Assembly (NCBI RefSeq): GCF_901000735.1 | Contig: NC_081544.1 | Location: forward strand, 18,987,358-19,051,357 | Source: Corylus avellana | Lineage: Eukaryota; Streptophyta; Magnoliopsida; Fagales; Betulaceae | Reading direction: 5' to 3' | DNA length: 64,000 bases | Shown here: in pieces, positions 32,022-43,915 of the stretch | How the letters are laid out: each line of letters begins with the position of its first letter | Position numbering within the stretch: position 1 is the stretch's first letter | Translations under genes and position numbers: made by a program | The notes under the pieces: generated by a model | Told to the model about the DNA's origin: nothing | Seen by the model: the letters and a program-made list of their open reading frames with translations, nothing else | The model's database searches: none

Positions 32022-32240
32022 AACCCCAAGAGGTTGGCTCAAGTGGTAAGGGCCTTGGTCTTGGTGGCATCCCCATTAGGTCTAAGGTTCAAACCCCCTT
32101 GAGTGCAACAATTCTTTGGGGCCACGTCCACTGGCGAAGCCGGAGTCTCACCCGATCCGTGTGGAGGGGACACTTTGCATGGATCCACGGTTTACCTGAC
32201 AGGCTTTTCTCTTCATAAAATGAATAAATATATACATATA
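32022..32240 (+). mobile_element. tRNA-derived SINE
   Basis: A perfect 18-bp target duplication, TACAAGTCAAGTGAGCTT (32004-32021 and 32241-32258), brackets 219 bp. The head has polymerase III promoter boxes: an A-box-like GGTTGGCTCAAGTGGTAAGG at 32032-32051 and a B box GGTTCAAACCCC at 32086-32097. The tail is AT-rich (AAATGAATAAATATATACAT). It encodes no protein and depends on LINE enzymes for movement. Confidence 0.9.
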
Positions 32241-32258
32241 TACAAGTCAAGTGAGCTT

Positions 32259-34023
32259 TTACATAAGTCATGTGATACTCCTCCATCAAACTTGATGAAA
32301 TTCATTAATAGAGGGGCAATTGATAAATTCCTAAAACATTGTTAAGTGGAAAGTTCAGGTGAGTAATTGACACAAGGAATCAAAGTTTAAAAGGTGTAAA
32401 ATATTCTCAATTCAACTATGCCTTACTCCCGATAATTGAGGTTGGTTTTATAGATCCTTTTCAACTAATCGAGGTCGGCCACATGTATCCTTTCCTTCTT
32501 CTATCCTCATTTAAATCATATTTTGCCACCTTAATTATCAAACTCTTCTTCATCAAGCACCCTCCACCTCTTGTCAAGGGGAATAAAATGTGAAAGTCGG
32601 GATGAGTTGATGATGGTTGATGTTGTGAAAACACTTCCTGATTTCTTAAAATGCCGTCGTCTATTAGGAGCCCCTTTATTTATTGTACCAAGCTTTTTTC
32701 TTTAAAAAAAAAATTAAAAAAATTAAAAAATTAAAAAAGCTTGTGTTTGATCTTTACAATGTTAATCTTAATTTTGTACCAAGTTTCTTCTTTTTGTTAA
32801 AAAAGCCTTTGTGCTTTGATTTTTAGAATGTTAATCTTAATTTAAAATTTTACTCGAATCTTTTGTTTTTCTTCACTACTTGTTCCTTCAACATCCAATT
32901 AATTAATAGTAATTGGAGGGGATGGTTTCTCTTCTATATAACTGTAGAATGTTATACCAATGCAATTGATTTCAGGTATCAGCATATTATATCAGATAGA
33001 GTTGTTTTGATACTTTTTAGTAAGAAAAATAACACATAAAAACTGAAAGACTTTTATTTAATAACCTGCCTTCCGTACTGACTGTTGCATGGAGAGGATG
33101 TTCTAACTTCCTCAAGTTTTAAGGTTTTGCTAAACCTATTAATATGATTTTTTTGCTCTCAAAAAGTAAACAGAATTTCTCAATGCAATGAATAAACACT
33201 GAGAAATGCTTTCTTTTTCAAGGAGCTCAGTTTTTTGCTTGTCTATTCATACGACTAAAATGCTTACTTGTTAAGGGGTTGCTTCTTGTGAATATATCTC
33301 ATGTACTCAGGTAGCACACTTTCTGTTGCCTTTGAAAGTTGAAGGAAAAAGATGCATAACAGCAAAAAAATTCATAAAGATTATAAATGCTATCATCCAC
33401 AACCTTCACAAACTGTATCAGAAAGAAATCATACGACTATATGCCTTTATATGCAGCAAGTCAAGTTGCAAAAGTATATCATATAGAAGAACCATTACAG
33501 TATGGAAATGCAGTATATGAATCACCCACATTTTCTTATAAATTATAGGTATCCAAGGGATTAATTTGGCAAAACACAGTAGGGATATGCAAGACAAACA
33601 ATTTTTATTGGACATAGGTCAGTGACCTGAATATCTTTGAATTGAGTGACCCACAAATAACAAAAGAAAGACAACTGAAATTTGTCAGCAGAAAGGTAAT
33701 TTAAAAGATCAATTAACAAAAATTATATATACAATGCCATGTGAGCACTTATGGGGAAATATCCGTTTAAAGAACCACAAATAGTGAACGGGCTAATACT
33801 ATATATACTGTTGCATCATCATTCATTAGGTTAAGAAGGGTTGTTATATCATACAACAGGTGATGTCATCACTTATGATCTGAGAAGCGACATCATGTTT
33901 ATAAGTTAGACGTGGCCAATCTTGCCAGTCACCACAACTGGATTGGAAGCACTGAACTTATATTGTAATAGCCTAATCAGGTCAGGAAAAGTTTCTCTCA
34001 GGGGAGCTTCCTTTCTAATTTTG
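32259..34023. other. MED23 intron sequence, no gene recognised
   Basis: AT-rich. At 32740-32845 a block with AATGTTAATCTTAATTT occurs twice, a degenerate tandem duplication of about 80 bp. Nothing else is recognised. Confidence 0.5.
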
Positions 34024-34772
34024 AGGTAATTTTTTTAAAAAAATAATTAATTTAATCTCATTAGACAGGCGCAGAGGGACACAACCCTAATATATTGGAA
34101 GTATACCAAAAAAAAAAACCCTATTAGGGATAAAAGATGATCAAAAGTCCAAAAAATAAGAAAAAAACTAGAAAAATGCAAACTATTATACGCCGCTATC
34201 GATGTGCACTGGGATCTGAATATAATATTTTTCAGCTCTACCAAAGTCTCCCAATCTCCAAAGTTCCAAAATGTTACAGCTTCTCACCTGACCCATTCAA
34301 CTCACTAACAACTCTCTCACCCTTCTAGGCATAACCAACTCAACACAAAACAAATGGAGAAGCAAACTCCATAACTCTTTGGCCACTTTACAGTGAAGAA
34401 GGTGATCAATGGACTCTTCACTCTTTTTGTACACACAACAATAATCCACCACTGTAACACTCCTTTTCCTCAAGTTATCCAAAGTCAAGATTTTCCATAA
34501 TGCCGCGGTCCACACAAAGAACGCTATTCTCAAAGAAAAAGGGGAACTATAAGAATGGATAACACATAATAATAGGACCTCACTTCAAAGTTTCTCCTTT
34601 TGGAAGGGATCCAACATATTCTATCATAGCCTCAATCTAAATAGAATACAACAACTCAAAGAAAGAAGAGACCAATTCCTACTCCTAATCATCCACTAAT
34701 CTGTTGAAAAATATATTCCATTGAAGATTCTTATTTCAAAACTGCATATGATTCGCCACCCTCGCATCTTTG

Positions 34773-35034
34773 CAACATGCAATACAAAACATGTCCGGAA
34801 AAAAAATCTTCAAGCATTGTTCCCCACACCACAGATCCTGGCAAAACCTGACCTTGGACCTATCTCACATCTCATATCTAACAAATCTTGAGAAATCTCC
34901 CCACAACATGCAATACAAAACATGTCCGGAAAAGAAATCTTCAAGCGTTGTTCCCCACACCACATATCATGCCAAAACTTGACCTTGGACCCATCTCGCA
35001 TCTCATATCTAACAAATCTTTAGAAATCTCCCCA
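34773..35034. repeat. 131-bp tandem duplication inside L1 ORF2
   Basis: CAACATGCAATACAAAACAT occurs at 34773 and 34904, followed in both by a near-identical stretch ending ATATCTAACAAATCTT. The duplicated text is the FWHDMWCGE region of ORF2 on the minus strand, so that motif occurs twice. It is not a transposon junction, but a local duplication in a dead copy. Confidence 0.85.
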
Positions 35035-36083
35035 CCCCCTCCTTACATATTTCCACACTCCTACACAAAAGGGCCCCCGCTACCTCCTTGGAACACCATC
35101 CTCCTCTTAAACTATCATATTTAGTTTCCACCACCAATATCAACAAAACCTCTCTCTCTCCGTAGCGTAACGCAATAACCATTTTCTCATAAAGAGCTCG
35201 ATTAATCCAATTCAGGTTTCTTACCCCCTACATGATTTCATCCGAGTGCAAATTCTAGACTATTTAACTAAATGAAACCTAAACTCATCACCAATTCCAC
35301 CCCATAAAAAATCCCTTTATAGTTTTTCAAGTTAGCTACACCTACAAAAATAGGGAAGAGAGAAATTAATAAGTAGGCAAATTGGAAAGAGTGCTCTTTA
35401 TCAAAGTCAACTTACCTACCTTAGATAGATAAAGCCTCTTCCAACCAGGCAAACGACATTCCATTTTTTCAATAATATCATTCCAAATAGATGTAGCCTT
35501 ATAAGAAGCTCCAAATATAAGACCCAAATACTTCATCAACAAATATGCTACTTTACAACCAAGAATATGAGTAAAACCTTCTACATTCTACATCACCCAC
35601 ATATCCGACGGGAACTAGCTCTAATTTATCCAAATTAATCTTCAGCCCCGAAACTCCTACAAAACATAGAGATAGACATTGCAGAAGACAAAGTTGCTGA
35701 CAATTTTCCTCACAAACAACAAATGAGACACTATAAGCTCTTCATTATTCCTCGACCCCACCAAAAAAACTGATAAAAGTCCCCCATCCACTGTAGCAAA
35801 CATCATCCTACTCAGTGTCTCCATAACAACCACAAACAATAACGGCGATAACAAATCCCAGTCTCAATCTCGGAGAACTGCTAAAGAATCCAGAAGGAGA
35901 ACCATCAATAAGAATGGAGAAACCAACCATAGAAATACAAACTCACCATGTCTACCCAAAGCCACATCTCTTCAACAAGTATAGCAAAAACTCCCAATTA
36001 AAATGATCATAAGCCTTCTCAAAGCCCAATTTACCCAACACACCAAGTTCTCCAAATCTCATCTGACTATCCAGACATTCATT

Positions 36084-38501
36084 TTTCTTTTTCTTTTTTA
36101 ATAAGTAATATTGTATATATCAAAAAAAGTGCAATGCACCTCTAGGTACACAAGAAAGTATACATAGGTAGCCCAACTTAAAACCCAAATACAAAACCCA
36201 AAAAACCCAACAAGTAGCCACAACCAATTGGTAAAACCAAAGAGAAACACCCAAAGACTAAAGCCCACACTAGCCCAAACCCAGCTCTAAAAACCCAAAG
36301 CCCCTAATGCACCTCTGGAGGAAAGGAAAATGCATTTTTGGTCCCAACACAACCCTACCGGTGCTGGCACCTCTCCAAAGAAAGTCTCCCTCTAGCCTCA
36401 TAATTAATAGAGCATTCTAAATTCTTGAGTTCCCTCTTCCCTTTTACCTTTGGGTTATAAGGCTCCCGCTCCTCTTCAATATTCATAAAAAGATTCAAAA
36501 GACTTTTCTCGTCACCTCCTTCACCACAAGACAATCCCATAATGGAGGCGAATTTCACTACCTCTTGTATCACCTCCGAATAGTTCTCCACCCCCTTCTC
36601 CTCAGTTTCCGCCACAACCTTGGCAAGCAGCTCCTTGTTCTTCTGCAACTGCTTAGCAACCTTTTCCTTCACCCTCCTGAAATACCCCAGTTAAGACTTG
36701 GAAACACAGGAATAAATGGGAGCACCACCCTCCATCATGCGAGGAAAAGGTTGGCTAAGACTCCTTCTCAACTCAGCCGCCCCATAGGAATGGGAAGTAT
36801 TCGAGAGAGTAGAGCACACCACCGGCATAGAGGGAGAAGCAGAACTCGACCCTATAAACCCCCAACGGATCAACCCATTCGCCGGAGCAGGGTTCTCATC
36901 TGCCTTAACTAGAGAAACCTTACCGTCCTTCACCACAGACAGAGAAGGAGAAGCAACTCTCGAACCAAAAAAATCCCGTCTGATCAACCCCTTCACCAGA
37001 GAAGGGATCCAAGCAGTCTTATCATGAGCTTCGACAGTAGCCTAAGAAGAATCCGCCACCTCAGAAAGGGAACCATTCCTTTACTTGCACAGAGAACTCG
37101 CCGGGGAGGCATAATCCCCCACCGGAGAATCGGGAATACCCACCAAAAACTGCCGAACCTGAGAAGGTACCGATAACACAACAGCCTCCGACTGAGAAAC
37201 CAAATCAGTAAAACTCACCGATTTTGACACAACCTGCAGGCCTAAAGGAAACCTAGCCGGCGTCTCCACATCTGCTTCAGAGGCCAGAGTAAGCACCGGA
37301 GGGAAACACCGGAGTCAGCGCAAGAACAGAATCAGGCACCAAAAAAGATGATTTTGAGGAGAAGCCCAAACCCGGTTCTGTACACAAATTCAAACCCGAA
37401 TCCAAATCCAGATCCGAAACCGGATCCAAACCCGGATCTGACAATTGACCCGAACTAGCCTCAAGGACAGACCCGGATTCTCGACCAAAGGCAGTTTTTG
37501 CGAGGCCCAAAGAACCAAACCTTTTCCTTCTGCAATTGGCTTCAAGGCTAATCCAGCCAAAACCCAATCCAATTTAGAATGAACTTGCCCTAGATTCCTC
37601 ATTAACCCAATAATACCGAAATTACCCTTCCTCTTCTTCGAACTTAAAAAAGCATCCGCCGCCGCCTAAGACCAAGGCGTAGTCTCCAATGCAGAGCAAT
37701 CCACGGCAAATCGCAGCTCACCATCAAAACCCATCTCAAAACAAGACGACACCAGAAACAAATCGAGAAAGCTAGAAGAAATAACCTTCACTCCAACAAA
37801 CTTTCGCTTCGACGCCAGAGGCAGATCGAAGGACATCCACAAACGATCTCTCGGAATTAACATCCGAAGAAGGAGCATCCAATAGACTCCCCACCGTAGA
37901 TGGAACCCCAAGATCCACCAACCCAGTCTTCTTAATCTAACCCGCCAATAGTTGCCGAAGCTCTCCCGCAAATCGCCACCAACCCCTCCCATAACGACCC
38001 TCCAGAAGCCAAATGACTCCCTTGCGACCACCCTCAGCGAAAACCGACACCTCCAAAAACCTACCAGCCTTATTACCTCCCTTGTGGACCATTGTAACCT
38101 TCTCTCCCTCACGGTAAGGTTTGGCGATTTCTTCCTTTGCCTGAGACTGAATCGCCGCCCCCACCATATCCACCAACCACGACGAACATAGGTTGCTCGC
38201 GAAAATATACCCAATGAAGCCTTTTCTCCATTCCTCCAGACTAAGGTTAGGACACCCATCCTTTGCCGAAAGGCAGAAGGTTTTAGCTTCAAAAGAGAAG
38301 CTGCGTTCCATGGAAAACTCGCCGGACCCTAGCACGCAGCACTTATCACGCCACCACTAAGGGCAAAGAAGAAAGAAAGCTGAGATTAAACCTATCTCAA
38401 TTACTTATGGGGGCTTTGGCAATGAAGATTCGTCGAGAATAGAAGCCACGAGAGAGTAAGAGGGATTTAGGGTGTGAGATTGGATGGGTCTGCGGAGGTC
38501 G
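36084..38501 (-). mobile_element. ORF1-only LINE (half-LINE), complete insertion with target duplication
   Basis: Bracketed by TGACTATCCAGACATTCATT (36064-36083) and TGACTATCCAAACATTCATT (38502-38521), a 20-bp duplication with one mismatch. On the minus strand the unit has a 5' leader (38501-38312), ORF1 (38311-36355) and then a 270-bp 3' UTR with a poly-T (A-tail) end at 36084-36100. No endonuclease or reverse transcriptase lies between. It is a transposed unit in its own right, 2.4 kb long, that must borrow ORF2 from full L1s. Confidence 0.85.
36355..38311 (-). pseudogene. ORF1 of the half-LINE, frameshifted
   Basis: Starts MERSFSFEAKTFCLSAKDG. The N-terminal domain contains FLEVSVFAEGGRKGVIWLLE and GRYGRGWWRFAGELRQLL, followed by an acidic/Pro-rich middle. 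GLIRRDFFG and GLIRWGFIG mark a repeated motif near 36870-36990. The C-terminus has MGLSCGEGGDEK and KGKRELKNLECSINYE. It is homologous to the open ORF1 at 62727. Several frameshifts (near 38300, 37900, 37570, 37280, 36990 and 36680) break it. Confidence 0.82.
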
Positions 38502-38975
38502 TGACTATCCAAACATTCATTAGCTACCACTACGGAATCTAGAATTTGTCTACCTCTGATATACACATTCTGTGAACTTGAAATAATCCTACCCAATACC
38601 ATTTTCAGCCTGTTTGCTAGGACCTTGGAAATAATTTAATAAACACCACCCACTATACTAATAGGACGAAAGCCCTTAATGTCCACAACATCGGCTTTCT
38701 TAGGATTAAGTGAAACAAAAGTAGCATTAACTTTCTTCTCAAACTTCCCTCGGCTATGAAAGTCATTGAAAACTTCAATGATGTCCTCTTTCAAAACCTC
38801 CCAACACTTCTAAAAAAAAAGAGCATAGAGAATCCACCAAGGCTTGAGCCTTGTCACCATTCAGATCTCGCACCACCTCCAACACTTCACTCTTCTCAAA
38901 AGCTCTATCCAACCAATTTCTATCATCTACATCAAAGGGAAAGAACGAAAGGCCATCCAATTTTGGTCGTCAACT

Positions 38976-39292
38976 AAACTGTTCGAAATACAACCGATTG
39001 TTTAATAAGAAACTTACAATGTTTATATCAGAAAAAGCATAATGAGAGTAGCAAATAACAACCATAGTCCTAATTTTATACATGTGTCCCAGATTCTCTT
39101 CACTCTCTTTTCCCCCCACTAAATCCCATAAATCTTGATATGCTAAGTCATGAAACTTATAACAAGATAAGTTGAGTCTAGACAATTTTAACCACAACCA
39201 ATAGAAAGGAAATTTTGACAAGCAGCACAAGAAATTATTTTTAAACAAATGCAGGTCAAGAAATTAAAAGGAAAAAAGGGACAACAATGAAC
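38976..39292. other. MED23 intron sequence, no feature recognised
   Basis: Short intron stretch between the L1 truncation point and the donor at 39292. Nothing seen. Confidence 0.55.
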
Positions 39293-39538
39293 CTGCTGCC
39301 ATGTTTGAATCGCCAGGCTCCTTTTATCCATTCGTGTTATTAAGGAATCACGGAGAACTGCAGGAAAGTACCGCAGTGTTTTTTCTGACCACGTATGATC
39401 GCTAGTTGCCAGAATCTGTTCTACCATAGTTGGAAGATAAAGCAGGTGATCCGCATCAGCAATTCCACGTGTTTTAATGGTGATGGCAAGAGTTATTATG
39501 GTTATTCGATTCAAAGTTTCCGTGAAATCAGTTGGACC
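39293..39538 (-). CDS. MED23: MED23 exon (246 nt)
   Basis: Acceptor TTTTGAAG above 39538 and donor CAGCAG/GTTCAT below 39293. The 82 codons begin GPTDFTETLNRITI, contain TIKTRGIADADHLLYL and EQILATSDHTWSEKT, and end QTWQQ. The intron upstream is only 103 bp. The intron downstream is 9.2 kb and contains a nested LINE and a SINE. Confidence 0.92.
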
Positions 39539-39641
39539 CTTCAAAAAAAAACAGAACAGAAAAAAAAAGTAATCACTTTTTAGTTTAATTCAGCAGGGGA
39601 AAAAAAACCTGGAGAGAGAGATTGGAGACCACAGTATCCAC

Positions 39642-39804
39642 CTTCCCTTCCCTTTTCACCGAGAAAAAGTCCCTTAGTGACAAAATAAGATTCATGCACA
39701 AGTTTTCAGCCAACCTAAATACACGATGATCTCCACGTTTTGCTTTTAGTGTAGATATTATTTTTGTGACATCATACATCAAAGCTTTGCTTTTTCCTTG
39801 GTAC
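39642..39804 (-). CDS. MED23: MED23 exon (163 nt)
   Basis: Acceptor TTGTAG above 39804 and donor GGGAAG/GTGGAT below 39642. The first base completes the split Arg codon. It then reads YQGKSKALMYDVTKI, GDHRVFRLAENLCMN and LSLRDFFSVKREGK, a strongly conserved MED23 block. Phase 0 at the end. Confidence 0.92.
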
Positions 39805-39973
39805 CTACAATAAAGAGAAAATGTCAAAACTGACAAAATTAAGTTGCAGTAAATTCAGATTGTATCCAAAGGATCTGAAGTCCAGGGACTCTAAAAAAGG
39901 CAAATTTCGAAATCCAGAGTTTAAACAAGCACAAGGTATATTGATTTCACAATATGAACCAGCAAGTAATCAC

Positions 39974-40068
39974 CTGTATAGTGGAAGCAAACGGTAGTTC
40001 AAAATTTCAAGCACCAAAAGAGTTACCCCATGCTTGCTCAATAAAGATGCATTCCTTTGAGCCAAATG
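39974..40068 (-). CDS. MED23: MED23 exon (95 nt)
   Basis: Acceptor TTACTGCAG above 40068 and donor CTATACAG/GTGATT below 39974. It encodes HLAQRNASLLSKHGVTLLVL and EILNYRLLPLY, ending with two bases of an Arg codon that the next exon completes. The intron before it (877 bp) holds nothing I recognise. Confidence 0.88.
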
Positions 40069-40945
40069 CTGCAGTAAGTAGCAATCATAAGAAATGTTAT
40101 CTTACTAGAACAAACATTTGGAAGTTAATCCTTCTCCCCTCCCCCCTCCAAAAAAAAAAGAGAGAAAGAAGACAAGAAAAATGAATTTAAAAATAATAGT
40201 CACCACTCATGTCAAGCATTATAGGGTTGTAATATCTTTAAGGGTGAAAAAAAAAAAGGAAGCAAAAGAAAAGTAACTAAACCCATTAGCAAAGTTTTAA
40301 AGCAAACCCAGTACAGCAGATTATATTTTTTCAATTGTGAGCAGCTACACAGCCATGGTTCCAAGAATTGTAAGGGCAAAACAATATACGAGCTGTGGAT
40401 AAAGTTCCAAAGCTAATAGTATGGCACCAAAAGAAGTATAGGCCACTCATCTATTATGACCAAATGACATCTCCTTTCCCTATAAACAATGGTGGACGCA
40501 GAGGCCACATGTTCAATCTCGTAGGTGTCTGAGTTAACTAAATAACACTAGGCATGTTAAAATCAAGATCTATTTTAGGTTGGCTGACTACTTGTAAAGA
40601 CTCCCAAAGTTGGTAGTGGGGCAGGACAGAAGAATTGTAGAGTTTCTTTAGATTAAGAGCCAATACATGCCAAAGATCTTCAAAGACATTGCTTTATGCA
40701 TTACATATTTTGCTTTTGGCACAAGAAAAATTCAAACATGGGGTGTCAGCAGGCACCAGGTGAACTCTCTATGGGTATTGGGGTGAATTCCAGCCTTGAG
40801 GACTGCCCACAATTATATATGTAGCCCACTGTAGCCTTTGGACCAGAAAAACATGGGAGAATAATCCCCTCTCTAGACATTATGAGGAACAAAAATAATA
40901 GCATAAGCAAGAGCAGAAAAAGAATTAGGAGGAAAAGGAAGTTAC
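40069..40945. other. MED23 intron (877 bp), no feature recognised
   Basis: Entire intron, AT-rich with A runs near 40150 and 40250. No repeat or gene recognised. Confidence 0.6.
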
Positions 40946-41029
40946 GCTGAAGTGTGAACGAAATAATGAGTGAGGTGCAAGGAGCAGCAATCTAGTATAT
41001 GTCTCAACCATTGCAATGCTGGGCACAGT
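40946..41029 (-). CDS. MED23: MED23 exon (84 nt)
   Basis: Acceptor AATGCAG above 41029 and donor AGC/GTAAC below 40946. The 28 codons read TVPSIAMVETYTRLLLLAP and end FRSHFS in phase 0. The match to plant MED23 is close and colinear with the flanking exons. It is too short to stand out as an open frame, so it was placed from the expected protein order and then confirmed by its splice sites. Confidence 0.88.
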
Positions 41030-41531
41030 CTGCATTAAGATATTAAATATTAATGTCTAAAGATAGTTTCAAATTTCTAGAGATATCTCATGGAACCATA
41101 TACCCGAAATAAATGTGTCAGCCATAAATCCTGCAATCAGTTATATAAGAGGAAACCAGCACAATGAAAGTAATATATTTTTTTGATAAGTTATATCTAA
41201 TCTGTACTTTCTACATAATAATTTATTAGACATGATATCAGACAAAGCACTAAGTTACAGCAATCCTATAACTATTTATATAATGATGGCTCCCCTTGTA
41301 GATTTTTGAATGGCATAGATTTCCAGAGTTAATTACTTTGCTTTGGTCTCTCTTATACAAGTACAAGGTATCCACCCCATTGGGGCACTTCTTACTCCAG
41401 AACAAATAGGAGTGTAAGATCAACTTCAAGTCATATTTTCTAAACTATAAACAAATACTATACTTCTAAAAGAAAAATATAATACTACTTACAAAGATTA
41501 ACATTAACAATCTCTAACCAATTTAAATTAG
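41030..41531. other. MED23 intron sequence, no feature recognised
   Basis: Start of the 6.2 kb intron, AT-rich. TTTTTTTGATAAGTTATATCTAA near 41178 resembles a LINE tail fragment on the minus strand, but no duplication confirms it. Confidence 0.45.
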
Positions 41532-41538
41532 TTTTCTT

Positions 41539-42236
41539 GCGGGGGGAAGGGGAGGATCGTATGTGGTGGATTTCTTCTAGAAAAGGACAATTTGAGGTTC
41601 GCTCCTTTTACAGGAAGATCGTTCTTAAAGAGCCCAACCATTTCCCTTGAAAAAGTATTTGACGCACTAAGGTTCCTTCGAGAGTGGCTTTTTTTGCTTG
41701 GTCAGCCGCCCTTGAGAAATCCCTTACTTTAGACAATGTTAGGAAGACGGGCATTGTGGTGATTAATCGATGTTGCATGTGTGATTCGGAAGGGGAGTCT
41801 GTGGATCATCTTTTTCTTCACTGTGGGGTTGCGCACTTTTTGTGGAATGTTGTCTTCTCTCGGTTCAACATGTGTTGGGTTATGCCTAGTAGCGTCAAGA
41901 AGATGTTAGCTAGTTGGTGGTCAGGTGGTAAATCCCGAAGCGCAGTGGTGTGGAAGATGGTTCTCCTGTCTCCTGTGGTGCTTATGGAAGGAAAGGAATG
42001 CTAGATGCTTTGAGGATTTGTCGAGAAACCTTGAGGACCTTGTACATTTCTTTTTGTATACGCTATATATGCGGACTGCAGGATGGCTTGCTCCCATAGA
42101 GATCAATTTCCCTGATTTTCTCTTCTTCTTTCTCTTCTACTTAGTCGCTCTCTTGTATACTTCATGTGTACTTGGATTGCGCCCCTCTGCGCTCTTTAAT
42201 GCATCATTACTTATCAAAAAACAAAAAAAAAAAAAA
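41539..42236 (+). mobile_element. 5'-truncated L1, ORF2 C-terminus and 3' UTR
   Basis: Starts within ORF2 and reads SRKGQFEVRSFYRK, then CCMCDSEGESVDHLFLHC near 41775, to a 3' end TTGCGCCCCTCTGCGCTCTT and TTACTTATC with an A-tail at 42217-42236. GTTTTCT flanks both sides (41532-41538 and 42237-42243). TGA at 41648 replaces the Trp of FPWKSI. It lies beside the Gypsy LTR start. Confidence 0.82.
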
Positions 42237-42283
42237 AGTTTTCTATGATGCAGAGCATTTCCTGTTTTCTGTATTTAGTAGTT

Positions 42284-43915
42284 TTTTTTTTTTATGAGTA
42301 AAACAATCTCGTTAGAATAGCGCAAAGAGGCGTAACCCTAGTACATAAGAAGTAAACAAGTAAAACCCCCTGTTAAGGAGAAAAAGAACAAAAAATAAAA
42401 AATAAAAACTCAAAAAAGGTAGACTAATATGCACTGCTATCCATTTGTAAAGAGATTTGAACAAAATATTTTTCAGCTCTACCACCTAAGTCTTGATTTT
42501 CAAAGCTTCTTGCATTCCATTCTCTTTTTTTTTTTTTTTTTTTGATAAGTAATGTATATATCAAAAAAAGTGCAAAGCGCCTCTAGGTACACAAAAAGTA
42601 CACAATGGTAAAACCTGCAAACCCAAAAAAAAACCATATACAGACCCTATAACCCAAAAGAAACCCATCCCAAATCCTCTAAATCACCTTGCCTTTGACC
42701 CTACTAGAGCCATAACCTCTAGCCTCAAAATTAATGGAGCATTCAAATTTTTGAGCTCCCTCTGCCCTTTAGAATTTGAAACCCAGACCCCCTCTTCACG
42801 GTCCCGGTTCTCTTCAATGTCTGAAAAAATATTCAAAAGTCTTTTCTCATCACCCCTAAAAGATTCAGAGTCCCGCTTCTTGCATTCCACTCTCTCCAAA
42901 TACACCACATTAAACACAAAGGAGCCAACCTCCAAACTTCCAAAAAGTTATGATTTCCGACCTCATAGCTCCAAAAAAACAAACAACTATCTCACCCTTC
43001 TAGGCAGAACCTAATCAACAGCAAACAAATGGAAAAGCAAACTCCATAAATCTCTAGCTACTCCACAATGAAGAAGAAAGTGATCTTCGACTCTCCACTC
43101 TTCTTGAACATACAACACCAATCTACCACAATGACGTTCATCTTCCTCAAGTCATCCAGCCTCAAAATTTTCCCTATTATCTCCATCCACACAAAGAACG
43201 CCACTCTCAAAGGAGCCTGAACTTTCCAAATACTCTTCCAAGGAAAAAGGGAATTAGCGGGAATGGATAACACATAATAATAGGACTTCACTTCAAACAG
43301 ACTCCTTTTGGAAGGGATTCAACTTATTCTATCCTAACTTCCTTGCCTTATTCTTATTCTTAAAGAATAAAACAGCTCAAAGAAAGAAGAACCCAAATTC
43401 AAATCCCAATCATGCATTGGTCTGATAAAAAATATATTCCATTGAAGATAACCATTTCAGAACAACATATGATCGGCCACCCACACATCCTTACAATATG
43501 CAATACTCAACAAGTCCACATAAGAAATCTTCAATGGTTGATTCTCACACCACAACTCATACCAAAACCAAACCCATCTCCTACCTCATATATAACAAAT
43601 GTAAAGAAAACTTCCCACCCCCTCCTTATGTATACTCCCACACTAAAGGGACTCGCTACCATCTCAGAACTTCAAGCTCCCCTTAAACTATCATACTTAG
43701 TTTCCACCACCAATCTCCACAAACCCTCCCTCTCTGTAGCATAACACATAACCATTTACATAGAAAAGCACGGTTAAACTAAATCAGGTTTTTTACCCCC
43801 AAGCCACTTGATTTTATTGGAGTACAAATTCTCGACTAATTTACTAAATGAAACTTAAACTCATCACCAATTTCACCCCACGGGAAATTCCTCGTAAGTT
43901 TTTCAACTCCATTAA
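42284..43915 (-). mobile_element. 5'-truncated L1 inside the Gypsy 5' LTR
   Basis: The minus strand reads GDEFKFHLV-like text near 43860, FPWKSIWKVQAPLRVAFFVW near 43210, DWCCMFKKSGES near 43110 and the 3' UTR to a T run at 42284. It is split by the ORF1-only tail at 42526-42874. Frame is broken throughout. Confidence 0.75.
42526..42874 (-). mobile_element. 5'-truncated ORF1-only LINE copy
   Basis: A 21-bp duplication starting GCTTCTTGCATTCC (42505-42525 and 42875-42895, one mismatch) brackets 349 bp. On the minus strand the insert reads the ORF1 C-terminus, KRLLNIFSDIEENRDREEG and KGQRELKNL, then passes without ORF2 into a 3' UTR with GTACCTAGAGGCGCTTTGCA and an 18-base A-tail. The 3' UTR matches that of the 36.1 kb half-LINE, so both belong to one family. 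Confidence 0.85.

Larger units (their letters stand above)
34024..38975 (-). mobile_element. 5'-truncated L1 split by an ORF1-only LINE
   Basis: Outer L1 occupies 34024-36083 and 38522-38975 on the minus strand. The 5' part has DDRNWLDRAFEK-like text near 38890, SLNATFVSL-like text near 38720, FRPISIVGG-like text near 38660 and [16 protein letters not shown] near 38520. The 3' part has the RT core and the zf-RVT end near 34380-34480. Many stops and frameshifts show it is old. No outer target duplication was found. Confidence 0.82.
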
